From an uncultured Ruminococcus sp. (lineage in GTDB: Bacteria; Bacillota; Clostridia; Oscillospirales; Ruminococcaceae), in contig CALCRR010000309.1 of assembly GCA_937894495.1 (NCBI GenBank), positions 1 through 14,793 of the forward strand: a DNA stretch of 14,793 nucleotides. Reading direction: 5' to 3'. The notes beneath the pieces were generated by a model. It was not told the origin of the DNA. It saw nothing but the letters and a program-made list of their open reading frames with translations, and did no database searches. Position numbers and translations under genes: made by a program. Position 1 is the first letter of the stretch, and every line of letters begins with the position of its first letter. Shown in pieces: positions 1 through 6,865 of the stretch.

Positions 1-467
1 TTTACCCCTTTCTTTATCTCGGTAATATCCTCGGCATAGATGTGACCTGTGCTGTGTAGGCGAATGAGTATCTGATTGATGTTACTGCCTATGCGTTTCA
101 TCAGACGGTTGCATTCGGCAATCTCGGAATGGTTGGGAGTAAGATCAACCCTCGCCCTGACACAATCACGGATATACTCCGTCTTGTTCTTGTAACCGTA
201 CTGCTCGCACTTGGAAAGAATATCCTGCATTTCCGATTCCGTAAAGCGTACATTCAGCGTGTAGGACTTCTTCTCCCTCTTGCGTTTGAGGTACTTGCGT
301 TCATCATCAGTAAGCTCGCCCTCTGACTTGTGCGCAAGGGTATCATCAAGCTCGGACTTGACCTCTTTATCCAAAGCATTATTGATAGCTCCCTCGTAGG
401 TCATTCCCTCAAATTCCATAACCCTCTGCTTGGGCGGTCTGCCCCTCTTACGTTTGGTATTTTCCAT
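1..467 (-). CDS. mobC: MobC-family plasmid mobilization relaxosome protein (3' end cut by window)
   Basis: This is an accessory DNA-binding protein that helps the relaxase open the transfer origin of a mobilizable or conjugative element. I translated 155 residues from the ATG at 467; the gene runs off the window, so the C-terminus is missing. The N-terminus is basic with an AT-hook-like KRGRPPK (residues 7-13). A ribbon-helix-helix-like stretch starting LNVRFTESEM is near residues 71-100, and the MobC signature RIGSNINQI is at about 125-133. The start is supported by AGGAG at 476-480, eight bases upstream. The relaxase gene is expected directly downstream, to the left of the window. The hairpin-rich DNA just upstream is where the transfer origin would be. 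The family call is confident; the exact relaxase class is not visible. Confidence 0.86.
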   Translation of the reverse strand, partial: MENTKRKRGRPPKQRVMEFEGMTYEGAINNALDKEVKSELDDTLAHKSEGELTDDERKYLKRKREKKSYTLNVRFTESEMQDILSKCEQYGYKNKTEYIRDCVRARVDLTPNHSEIAECNRLMKRIGSNINQILIRLHSTGHIYAEDITEIKKGV

Positions 468-479
468 AGTGTTATCTCC

Positions 480-836
480 TTTGTATCTATTTCGGCGTTA
501 GCCGATTTTTTGACCGCTGTGCGGTCATTCACGGGGCTTGGGGTGTCCCCAACAAGCATTTGGTATTTTCGCTCGCTGTGCGGCGCAAAATACAATGCTT
601 GTTATTTTTGTTGCGCTGTCGCGCATATTTTCGTCTGCGTGATTTGCTTATCAGCAGACTTTCGCTGTTGCCCCAGCGAATTGGAGCTATGCGACTTTCT
701 CTCCGCCGCTTCGGTCGGCGGTATCATTCCTCTCTCACGCTCCTGCGTGATGCACTCAATATCATCACACTTGAAATTGTAAACTGGCTCGGCGCAGTTA
801 CGGCGCAATGTGGGCGGCAGTTTGATGAAAGTGGGG
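480..836. other. Hairpin-rich non-coding region upstream of mobC, candidate oriT
   Basis: No convincing gene lies here. The stretch contains nine inverted repeats: 492-505, 512-526, 538-552, 551-603, 612-625, 633-659, 661-680, 703-721 and 735-750. Several share loops of TGT or TGTC and a CGCTGTGCGG core. The largest (551-603) folds into three stem blocks broken by single-base or two-base bulges. The minus strand at 791-808 reads TTGCGCCGTAACTGCGCC, a near direct repeat of TGCGCC that recalls the GCGCC-containing nic regions of some Gram-positive plasmids. Position next to mobC supports a transfer-origin role, but the nic site is not proven. Confidence 0.5.
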
Positions 837-865
837 TTGCTTTTTCGGGGACGATGTGATATAAT
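837..865 (+). promoter_or_regulatory. Sigma-A-like promoter for the 941-1492 gene
   Basis: TTGCTT (837-842) and TATAAT (860-865) are separated by 17 bases, with a TG just before the -10 box (extended -10). It lies about 75 bases upstream of the next plus-strand start. The -35 box matches the consensus at only four of six positions. Confidence 0.6.
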
Positions 866-940
866 AAATAAGAAGAAGTAAGCGTTCAACTTTCTCTTGT
901 TAATCTGAATTTGTGAGGAATATAATAGTTGGTGAATAAT

Positions 941-1492
941 ATGGAAAATAATGATAAAGCCAAGAATACAAATCGAGCCTCCTTTGTATTATTGGGACTG
1001 TCGATATTTAATGCAGTACACTCGGCATACATCATAAATTACAAGCCTAAAATCGGTGCTCATCACATTTGGCTTTGCTCTGCTTTCGGAGTGGTACTTG
1101 TTTTATTTTCGGTATGGGCAATTATCTATTGCGTGGGTCTGCTGATAAAAAAAGAAGGCAAAAAAGGATTGAATATTGCTCTACTTCTGCTAACGGTCTT
1201 GCTGTTGATAACGGGAGTACATAGTTCATTACCTTTTTGTAAAGATTTTATCGGCGGCAGAAATACTGTAACAACAGACAGTTATCTTGCTATAAATGAT
1301 AAACTGTATTTCCTTGATGATAAGGGCAATAAAATAACATTAACAATACCAAATGATACTGCAAGCGAATTTCGTTCAAAAGAAAACTATGAATATGACT
1401 ATGTGAATAATTTACTAAAATACTACGATACAATAACCGTGACATATTATCCGAATAGTGGGGTTATAATTGATTTGTCATCAGAAAACTAA
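941..1492 (+). CDS. Small membrane protein of unknown function with C-terminal extracytoplasmic domain
   Basis: I do not recognise the family. From the ATG the product is 183 residues. A short charged N-terminus is followed by three hydrophobic segments, at roughly residues 14-32, 45-68 and 77-94, and then a polar tail of about 85 residues rich in Thr, Asn, Asp and Tyr, probably a small beta-rich domain outside the membrane. Start choice is uncertain: GGTGA at 931-935 fits the ATG at 941, while GAGGAA at 915-920 would fit an in-frame TTG at 929. It has its own promoter (837-865) and terminator (1510-1548), so it is a monocistronic cargo gene within the mobile element. The codon use and AT content differ from the GC-richer recombinase, suggesting a passenger of separate origin. 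Confidence 0.72.
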   Translation: MENNDKAKNTNRASFVLLGLSIFNAVHSAYIINYKPKIGAHHIWLCSAFGVVLVLFSVWAIIYCVGLLIKKEGKKGLNIALLLLTVLLLITGVHSSLPFCKDFIGGRNTVTTDSYLAINDKLYFLDDKGNKITLTIPNDTASEFRSKENYEYDYVNNLLKYYDTITVTYYPNSGVIIDLSSEN

Positions 1493-1509
1493 AATGAATA
1501 TCTACTAAT

Positions 1510-1548
1510 AGCTGTGTGAGCATACTTGCTCCGCAGCTTTTTTATTTT
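1510..1548 (+). terminator. Rho-independent terminator after the membrane-protein gene
   Basis: The left arm AGCTGTGTGAGCA pairs with the right arm TGCTCCGCAGCT, leaving one bulged base and a TACT loop. It is followed by TTTTTTATTTT. It begins 17 bases after the stop codon at 1492. Confidence 0.85.
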
Positions 1549-1611
1549 CCCCATAACAATATGTCGAACTGGAAAATATCACTGGCATAGAAAGTTTGAG
1601 CGCAATACCAA

Positions 1612-1641
1612 TAGACAAACGGAGGTGTTTCGCGCTATAAT
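1612..1641 (+). promoter_or_regulatory. Sigma-A-like promoter for the 1692-2395 genes
   Basis: TAGACA (1612-1617) and a perfect TATAAT (1636-1641) are separated by 18 bases. It sits about 50 bases before the ribosome site of the next gene, and the following genes to tnpW are closely spaced and likely co-transcribed. Confidence 0.6.
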
Positions 1642-1691
1642 ATTATCATAGGGCATTGGCTCTAAATCCAAACCGAAACGAGGTGATGCGA

Positions 1692-2066
1692 ATGAGTAAG
1701 AAAGCTAAGACCGAGGTCGATGAGAAGTCTGCTGTTATCATCAAGGACGCTGTGCTTGCTAAAAACAATAAGAAACTCACAGACCTTGAACAGTCTATCA
1801 AGGATGCTCTTGAACGCAAGCACAAGATCATCGTTGAGAGTAAGCTCTACATCTACGAACAGCTCTCGGAGCTTTACGGCGGTGCGGAGGGGCAGGCACT
1901 TCTCGATGCCGTGACTGCGGAGCATACGCTGATCGGCAAGCTGACCGCAAGCGGTATGACCTATGAGCAGATTGGTGAGCTGGCTGACGATACCGACAAC
2001 AGCTCGGACGATGATGAGACGGTCGGACAGACTTCTTTCTTCGGGGATTTCACCCACAAGGATTGA
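1692..2066 (+). CDS. Conserved-type hypothetical protein of the mobile element
   Basis: The 124-residue soluble, charged product is of unknown function. The first half is rich in Lys and Glu with heptad-like spacing (residues about 20-65, probably helical or coiled-coil). The middle has YEQIGELA, which may be part of a small helix-turn-helix-like segment. The C-terminus is strongly acidic (DDTDNSSDDDE) and ends in an aromatic/Phe-rich tail. I chose the ATG at 1692 over an upstream in-frame ATG at 1656 because GAGGTG (1680-1685) lies six bases before it. The stop overlaps the possible start of a 37-codon ORF, and tnpW follows, suggesting a transcription unit with the recombination genes. It could be a regulator of excision or transfer, but nothing in the sequence proves that. 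Confidence 0.75.
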   Translation: MSKKAKTEVDEKSAVIIKDAVLAKNNKKLTDLEQSIKDALERKHKIIVESKLYIYEQLSELYGGAEGQALLDAVTAEHTLIGKLTASGMTYEQIGELADDTDNSSDDDETVGQTSFFGDFTHKD

Positions 2067-2176
2067 CATATACCCGACAACAAAACGATAGCTGTGAATG
2101 GGGCGGCAGCAATGCCGTTCCGCACGGCTATGAATATGAGGGTGAGAGATACAAAGCGATGCCCTCTAACCTATAA
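2063..2176 (+). CDS. Probable 37-residue small protein overlapping the preceding stop
   Basis: This is an ORF of 37 codons starting with TTG at 2063, which overlaps the TGA stop (2064-2066) of the upstream gene in the arrangement TTGA. The product is hydrophilic and contains CEWGGS followed by VPHGYEYEGERYKAMPSNL, a composition (Trp, Cys, Tyr, Gly) that looks like real protein rather than random reading. It occupies most of the gap between the 1692 gene and tnpW in the same direction. No good ribosome site precedes the TTG, so it would depend on translational coupling to the gene before. Function is unknown. The call rests on position and composition only. Confidence 0.45.
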   Translation: MTYTRQQNDSCEWGGSNAVPHGYEYEGERYKAMPSNL

Positions 2177-2212
2177 GCATAGAAACAGACAAGCTAAAGG
2201 AGAAAATTCGCT

Positions 2213-2395
2213 ATGAATGAGACAACTGCAACCGTGTCCGAGTATCATATCGGGCATACAACATACAGAGTGACAACAACCTTTAACCCCGCTTTTCGGG
2301 AGAGCCTTTCGGATATTCTGAAAAGGCTGATTACAAGGGATTGTGAAAATCTCCTCGGTGATAACGAACAGGAACAGGACAAGCAGGCTGTGTAA
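2213..2395 (+). CDS. tnpW: Transposon-encoded protein of TnpW type
   Basis: This 60-residue protein matches what I know of the TnpW family, small proteins encoded just before TnpX-type large serine recombinases in Tn4451/Tn4453-like elements. The pattern YHIGHTTYRV near the N-terminus and LKRLITRD in the second half are the family-like parts; the tail is acidic. AGGAGA about ten bases upstream supports the ATG start. The recombinase gene follows after about 90 bases. The role of TnpW is not established; an accessory role in excision or expression is a guess from position. Confidence 0.78.
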   Translation: MNETTATVSEYHIGHTTYRVTTTFNPAFRESLSDILKRLITRDCENLLGDNEQEQDKQAV

Positions 2396-2484
2396 AATTT
2401 TAGCTTGGTGGGTATTGACTTTTTCGGCAATGCGCGCTAAACTTATAACATAGCTTGCTGTATCTGTCGGAAAGTGAGGTTAAA

Positions 2485-4110
2485 ATGACAGACAAGATTA
2501 CAGCTTTATACTGCCGTCTTTCACAGGACGATATGTTGGACGGCGAGAGTAACAGTATCACTAATCAGAAAGCGATACTTAAAAAATATGCTGAGGACAA
2601 CGGCCTTCCCAATCCGATTTTCTATGTCGATGACGGAGTTTCGGGAACTACTTTCGAGCGTGACGGCTTCAAAGCAATGATGGCTGACATTGAGGACGGA
2701 AAGGTCGCAACGGTCATTACCAAAGACCTTTCAAGGCTCGGACGTGACTATCTGAAAACGGGTGAGCTGATAGAAATGGTGTTCCCCGATTACGATGTTC
2801 GCTACATTGCCGTGAACGATAATGTTGATACGGCTAAGAGTGAGAACGAGCTTATGGCATTCAAGAACATTTTTAATGACTGGTATGCCCGTGACTGCTC
2901 AAAGAAAATTCGTGCGGTATTCAAGGCAAAGGGACAGGCTGGCAAACACCTCTGCCCTCCAATCTACGGCTACAAGAAGTCTGATACAGACAAAAATCTG
3001 TGGGTGATTGATGAAACTGCCGCCGAGGTGGTACGCAAGATTTTCAAGCTCTGCATTGACGGTTATGGTCCGGTGCAGATTGCCCGTATCTTAACGGAAC
3101 ATGGTATCCCGACACCTACCGCCTACGCTCTCTCGCAGGGCAGGGACAACGGCAGACACAATGCCAAACTGTACCGTTGGGGAGCAACTACGGTTTCAAA
3201 AATTCTTGAAAAACCTGAATATTGCGGTCATACCGTTAATTTCAGAACGAGAATGAAGTCCTACAAGGTGCATAAAATCATCTACAATCCGCAAGAGGAA
3301 TGGCTGATTTTTGAGAATACTCACGAGCCTATTATCACACAGCAGGAGTTTGACTTGGTGCAGGAGCTTCGCAAGAACAAGCGCAGACCGCAAAGGAGCG
3401 AGGTTGTCAATCCATTTGCAGGAATGGTGTACTGTGCCGACTGCGGTGAGAAGATGTACCTGAGCCGCCGCAAGAACGAGCGTCCGGAGCAGGAGCATAT
3501 GAGATGCTCCACCTACGCAAAGGAACAGGATAAATGCACCGTCCACTATATTCGCACCTGCGTACTCAATGAGATCGTGCTTGGCGAGCTGAACAAGCTC
3601 CTTGCAAGTGTGAGGGAGAACGAGGACGAGTTTGTGCAGACAGCTATGAGCAATTCCGTTCAGCGAAAGTCCTCCGAGCTGACAAAAGCAAAGAAAGCGC
3701 TGAAACAGGCACAGAAACGTATCGCTGAATTGGACAGGCTTTTTACAAGGCTCTATGAGGACAATGTGTCGGGCAAAATCTCCGATGAACGTTTCGCTAT
3801 GATGTCGGCAGGATATGAGGACGAGGAAAATAAGCTGAAAGCTACGGTTGCGGAATTGACCGCCTACATTGATACCGCCGAGCAGAAGTCCTCCGATGTT
3901 ACTTCTTTTCTTCAGGTGGTGCATAGATATGAGCGTATCGAAAAGCTCACTCCCGAAATCATGCACGAGCTGATTGACAAGATTATCGTACACGAAGCCG
4001 ACAAGTCGAGTGGCAAGCGTTTTCAGCAGATCGACATTATCTATCGCTTTGATGTTGCGACTTCCTCGGTCGAGGTGGAGACAGGACACTACGGAAAAAA
4101 GACTGCATAA
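2485..4110 (+). CDS. Large serine recombinase (TnpX-like, DUF4368-type C-terminus)
   Basis: This enzyme excises and inserts the element by site-specific recombination. Numbered from the ATG (541 residues), an N-terminal resolvase domain covers about 5-150, with Ser13 in YCRLSQDD as the nucleophile and Arg11, Arg84 and Arg87 (DLSRLGRD) as active-site arginines. A recombinase DNA-binding domain spans about 170-285. A zinc ribbon uses Cys317, Cys320, Cys341 and Cys351. A charged coiled coil follows at about 370-455, then a DUF4368-like end. I chose ATG 2485, with GAGGT at 2476-2480, over the TTG at 2455. All key residues are present and the length is normal, so the protein looks functional. It is encoded after tnpW and is the last gene before the inferred element end. 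Confidence 0.93.
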   Translation: MTDKITALYCRLSQDDMLDGESNSITNQKAILKKYAEDNGLPNPIFYVDDGVSGTTFERDGFKAMMADIEDGKVATVITKDLSRLGRDYLKTGELIEMVFPDYDVRYIAVNDNVDTAKSENELMAFKNIFNDWYARDCSKKIRAVFKAKGQAGKHLCPPIYGYKKSDTDKNLWVIDETAAEVVRKIFKLCIDGYGPVQIARILTEHGIPTPTAYALSQGRDNGRHNAKLYRWGATTVSKILEKPEYCGHTVNFRTRMKSYKVHKIIYNPQEEWLIFENTHEPIITQQEFDLVQELRKNKRRPQRSEVVNPFAGMVYCADCGEKMYLSRRKNERPEQEHMRCSTYAKEQDKCTVHYIRTCVLNEIVLGELNKLLASVRENEDEFVQTAMSNSVQRKSSELTKAKKALKQAQKRIAELDRLFTRLYEDNVSGKISDERFAMMSAGYEDEENKLKATVAELTAYIDTAEQKSSDVTSFLQVVHRYERIEKLTPEIMHELIDKIIVHEADKSSGKRFQQIDIIYRFDVATSSVEVETGHYGKKTA

Positions 4111-4128
4111 TGCCGATGTTATGCGGTC
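4101..4128 (+). terminator. Hairpin at the recombinase stop codon, weak terminator or end structure
   Basis: GACTGCATAA (4101-4110) pairs with TTATGCGGTC (4119-4128) with one G-T pair and an eight-base loop. It includes the recombinase stop codon. Only a short T-poor tail follows, so termination would be weak. It could equally be a structure near the element end. Confidence 0.4.
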
Positions 4129-4158
4129 TGTATTAAGGGAGAGAAAACTTCTATATCA

Positions 4159-5466
4159 CTACTGTGCTTTTTGACAGTCCTTATCACATACAAAAGAATT
4201 AATGTCTTTAAAATTCTCGTTAAGCCTTTGACAGATATATTTCAAGTATTTTAGATTCATTACGTTAACATTTATTAGCTGACATAGATATTCGATATGT
4301 TCCCTATTTATTCCGAAAAGCATCTTTTCTGTGCTGCTAATATATGTTTCCAAATTAACCTGTGATTCTCTATTGACAATTTCCCTAATTTTGTCCTCCA
4401 AATTATCTTTATCAACAAGTTTTAAATTTGCTGCATACAAATGGTAACAAATATCCATAATATCTCTCGGGCGCAAAAAAGTATGCCTAAGAATATACTC
4501 AAAGACTGGTTCATTTGTATTATCAATATACTTACAAGCTATCTTATCAATGCCAAGAAAGGCAATGGAGGGATTTTCAACTTTATAGGAGCTATCATAC
4601 AGATTTTCATCTTTTTCAAATCGAATATATTGACAGTACATCTTGTGTAGTTCTTCTCTGGAATATGATAGCTCACAATAATACTGTTGCATATTTTGAA
4701 AAGTATCGCTGATTTGAGCTGCATCAACTAATGCTTCACTCCTAATGCTATAATAGACCTTGATGTGAGTATTTTTAGCTAATAACTCATATGATACATC
4801 TGCAAGTGAAAGCTGTGCAAACTGCCAAAATGAAGCATTACGTGGACCAGTTGACATCTTACTTTGTCCAATTATCTCATGAGCTTGATTAGAAAAGGCT
4901 TGATCTACTTTATCAATAAAAGCACATATAGGAGTATTAATACTATTGATAATTACATCCAGACAATTGCAATTAGTAAAAATAATGTTAGTAGCTTTTC
5001 TTTCATTGCATAATAAGTAATTAACGTATTCACTAATTCTAGTAAAATTCAAAGAAAGCAGTTTTTTTATTTCGAAGTTTATTTCCTCGGAATAGGTATT
5101 TTGTATCATATTATTGAGATTATAACCCCAGTACTGCTTTATTATTGCAGCTTGAATAGATACTTTCCATAATAGCTTCCAATTTATATAATCTTCAAAA
5201 AAGCGGGAGTTTGAATCACTAAATTTTGGGGAGCTGATTGTATCGACCATAGAGTTTATTGGCAAGCATGTTACTCCCTGTTTATTCTGCATTATCATTC
5301 TTTTAGCCTTAATCAGAAACGTTTTACCTAATCCCCTTGGTGCTGCTATTCCGAGTTTCTTTTCATTATCTAGAAACTCATCAACTGTATTTGTTCTATA
5401 TATATTATTGATTTCACGGTTATCAAATTCTATTCCATCAGCATCTAAAATCCAAACAGGTCTCAT
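4159..5466 (-). CDS. P-loop (AAA/STAND-like) ATPase, possibly C-terminally truncated
   Basis: This is a 435-residue nucleotide-binding protein. Walker A is APRGLGKT (residues 42-49). A Walker B-like CAFIDKVDQAF is at 181-191, a polar IRSEA at 241-245 could be a sensor, and LRPRDI at 331-336 resembles the arginine motif of Orc/STAND-type ATPases. There is no membrane segment. Proteins of this appearance are often in phage-defence or regulatory loci, but no partner effector is visible here. The gene is visibly AT-richer than its neighbours. AAGGAGGG (5473-5480) supports the start, 21 bases after the previous stop, so it may be read from the ABC operon. It ends close to the inferred element boundary without a recognisable C-terminal domain, hence the truncation suspicion. 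The exact family is uncertain. Confidence 0.75.
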   Translation of the reverse strand: MRPVWILDADGIEFDNREINNIYRTNTVDEFLDNEKKLGIAAPRGLGKTFLIKAKRMIMQNKQGVTCLPINSMVDTISSPKFSDSNSRFFEDYINWKLLWKVSIQAAIIKQYWGYNLNNMIQNTYSEEINFEIKKLLSLNFTRISEYVNYLLCNERKATNIIFTNCNCLDVIINSINTPICAFIDKVDQAFSNQAHEIIGQSKMSTGPRNASFWQFAQLSLADVSYELLAKNTHIKVYYSIRSEALVDAAQISDTFQNMQQYYCELSYSREELHKMYCQYIRFEKDENLYDSSYKVENPSIAFLGIDKIACKYIDNTNEPVFEYILRHTFLRPRDIMDICYHLYAANLKLVDKDNLEDKIREIVNRESQVNLETYISSTEKMLFGINREHIEYLCQLINVNVMNLKYLKYICQRLNENFKDINSFVCDKDCQKAQ

Positions 5467-5487
5467 ATTTCACCCTCCTTAAACATC

Positions 5488-6216
5488 CTAAATCAAAATA
5501 TTATAGGATTTAAGTATATCATACTTTTTCACATAAAATGACTCGATAACACTATGCTCTGGCGAAAAAATCTCATTGTTGTAGCAATCAGAATAAATAA
5601 ATTCTTCCTTCATTATTCTACTCTCAGTCTCCTCCAGACACAGCCAGCTTACCTGATAGCCGTTTATCCTGTAGAAAGTCTTTCCACCGATGTCAAGGGT
5701 CTGTGATATGATAAGATATTTCTTCCCCGGCACCATAAAGTTCATACCGCCCAGGTCAAGGGTGAATAGGCGCTCGACGGGCGTGTCGATCTCCATATCC
5801 TCGGCGTCCATCAGGCGCTCTTTGTATTCCGCTTCTGTCTCATAATGAAAGCCGCCTTTGATCTCCACATCAATACTGTCTGTCGTGATCGTTCCTTTTA
5901 TGACCTTGTCCACATCGAGGGTGCAGAAGGTGCTGCCCTTTGAAAATGAAAAGCTGTCCTGAGGTGTCCCAACAAAAATGGCGGTGCCGTAGACCCCTGT
6001 GCCATAGTCAGCGTTCTCGCTGTCAAACTGTGAAAATCGGTCATACAGCTCCTCTGTATCGTGTATTACGGCGATATAATCACAGTCGCTTTGATGTATC
6101 TTTTCTATTGAGTCCATATCGGTTATCCCGACATTCTCTGACAAGCCCTTTGCGTGAAAGCAGAGCAGTATCGTTACTGCTATCAGAGCCGTCTGTATTG
6201 CAAGAAAAAACTTCAT
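5488..6216 (-). CDS. Membrane-anchored or secreted protein encoded with the ABC transporter
   Basis: The 242-residue product has an N-terminal hydrophobic segment at residues about 4-22 (signal peptide or anchor) and the rest is predicted outside the membrane. A pattern of a beta-strand-like DVDKVIKG, a GGF turn and PGKKYLI resembles TIMP/OB-like secreted domains common in Firmicutes, but I cannot name a family. I chose the ATG at 6216, preceded by GGGAGGAAT inside the end of the ABC ATPase gene, rather than an upstream ATG at 6249 that would overlap that gene. One base separates it from the ATPase stop, so translation is coupled. It could be an extracytoplasmic sensor, an immunity-like protein or a transporter partner. 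Confidence 0.78.
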   Translation of the reverse strand: MKFFLAIQTALIAVTILLCFHAKGLSENVGITDMDSIEKIHQSDCDYIAVIHDTEELYDRFSQFDSENADYGTGVYGTAIFVGTPQDSFSFSKGSTFCTLDVDKVIKGTITTDSIDVEIKGGFHYETEAEYKERLMDAEDMEIDTPVERLFTLDLGGMNFMVPGKKYLIISQTLDIGGKTFYRINGYQVSWLCLEETESRIMKEEFIYSDCYNNEIFSPEHSVIESFYVKKYDILKSYNILI

Positions 6217-6217
6217 C

Positions 6218-6853
6218 TTATTCCTCCCTGACCCTGCCTTTGTCAACACGGAATATCTTATCGCTCAGCAGAGCAATATCCTCCTTGTTGTGGCTTGTGA
6301 CGCAAACTATCGCCCCACGCTCTGCCTGTGCAGAGATCAGCTTTCTGATCTCGTCAACACCGCTGTCATCAAGCCCGTTCGTCGGCTCGTCAAGCAGCAG
6401 AACATCAGGCTCCTCCATTATTGCCTGTGCTATCAGTATTCTCTGCCGCATACCGAGGGAGTATTTTCTTATGGGGCGCTTATCGTCGGGGTCAAGTCCT
6501 ACGGCAGTGATCGTTTCACGGATCTTGTCCTTACCGATCTTCTTTTTTATCCCTGCCAATAGCTTCAGATTTTTATAGCCCGAGAACTCGGGGAACAGCC
6601 CTGCATTTTCTATAGCTATACCCACACTGGGCAGAGCGTCAATGTCCTTGTGCAGCACCTTGCCGTCTATCTCGATGCTGCCGCTTGTGAGGTGTATAAG
6701 TCCCGAAAGCGCCCTGAACAGCATAGTCTTTCCGCTGCCGTTTCTGCCTACGAAGCCGTAAATATTCCCGCCCTCTAATGTCAGGGAAACATCGTCTATG
6801 ACGGTGCTGTTCTTGAATCTCTTGACTGCATTTTTAACTGTTATCACTGACAT
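6218..6853 (-). CDS. ABC transporter ATP-binding subunit (BcrA/LanF-like)
   Basis: This is the ATPase that powers the two permeases encoded just upstream. Walker A is GRNGSGKT (residues 36-43), the signature is YSLGMRQR (131-138), Walker B with catalytic Glu is VLLLDEPTNGLDD (151-163), and the switch His is in TSHN. The Q-loop position reads IENAGLFPEF, with a Glu-Asn in place of the usual Gln, as in several bacitracin/lantibiotic-resistance type ATPases. At 211 residues it is a compact stand-alone subunit. GAGGAAG lies before the ATG, and 12 bases separate it from the permease stop. By type it exports or expels a peptide or lipid-like substrate; the substrate is not shown by the sequence. 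Confidence 0.93.
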   Translation of the reverse strand: MSVITVKNAVKRFKNSTVIDDVSLTLEGGNIYGFVGRNGSGKTMLFRALSGLIHLTSGSIEIDGKVLHKDIDALPSVGIAIENAGLFPEFSGYKNLKLLAGIKKKIGKDKIRETITAVGLDPDDKRPIRKYSLGMRQRILIAQAIMEEPDVLLLDEPTNGLDDSGVDEIRKLISAQAERGAIVCVTSHNKEDIALLSDKIFRVDKGRVREE

Positions 6854-6865
6854 TTTATCGCTTCC

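Larger units (their letters stand above)
1..4150. mobile_element. End portion of an integrative mobilizable/conjugative element (MobC to serine recombinase)
   Basis: The block combines a MobC-type relaxosome gene, a structured oriT-like region, short hypothetical cargo, a TnpW protein and a large serine recombinase, an order seen in Tn4451-like and related Firmicutes elements. The recombinase is the last element gene, and the DNA after about 4150 changes to a visibly AT-richer gene on the opposite strand, so an element end is inferred between 4110 and 4175. The other end, the relaxase and any transfer genes lie outside the window to the left. The boundary is inference because only one end is visible and no att repeat can be paired. 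Confidence 0.7.

Noticed and set aside
330..889. Open frames on both strands across the hairpin-rich region
   Set aside because: They cover GC-rich inverted repeats and overlap mobC, lack ribosome sites and give low-complexity translations; stop codons are simply rare in the palindromes.
3196..4089. 297-codon open frame on the minus strand inside the recombinase gene
   Set aside because: It is antisense to a clearly conserved recombinase, has no ribosome site and shows no recognisable domain; it reflects the GC pattern of the real gene.
5500..5505. TATAAT box as a dedicated promoter for the ATPase gene
   Set aside because: No -35 box at 16-18 bases and it lies in the upstream gene's coding end; co-transcription or an unrecognised promoter is as likely.
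5512..5526. AAGTAT-ATC-ATACTT symmetry resembling the palindrome at 9133-9154
   Set aside because: It lies within the coding end of the 5488-6216 gene, is imperfect and AT-rich; likely chance.
5940..6578. 212-codon plus-strand frame over the ABC ATPase and the anchored protein
   Set aside because: Antisense to two well-supported genes; Ser/Arg-rich composition is typical of a shadow frame.
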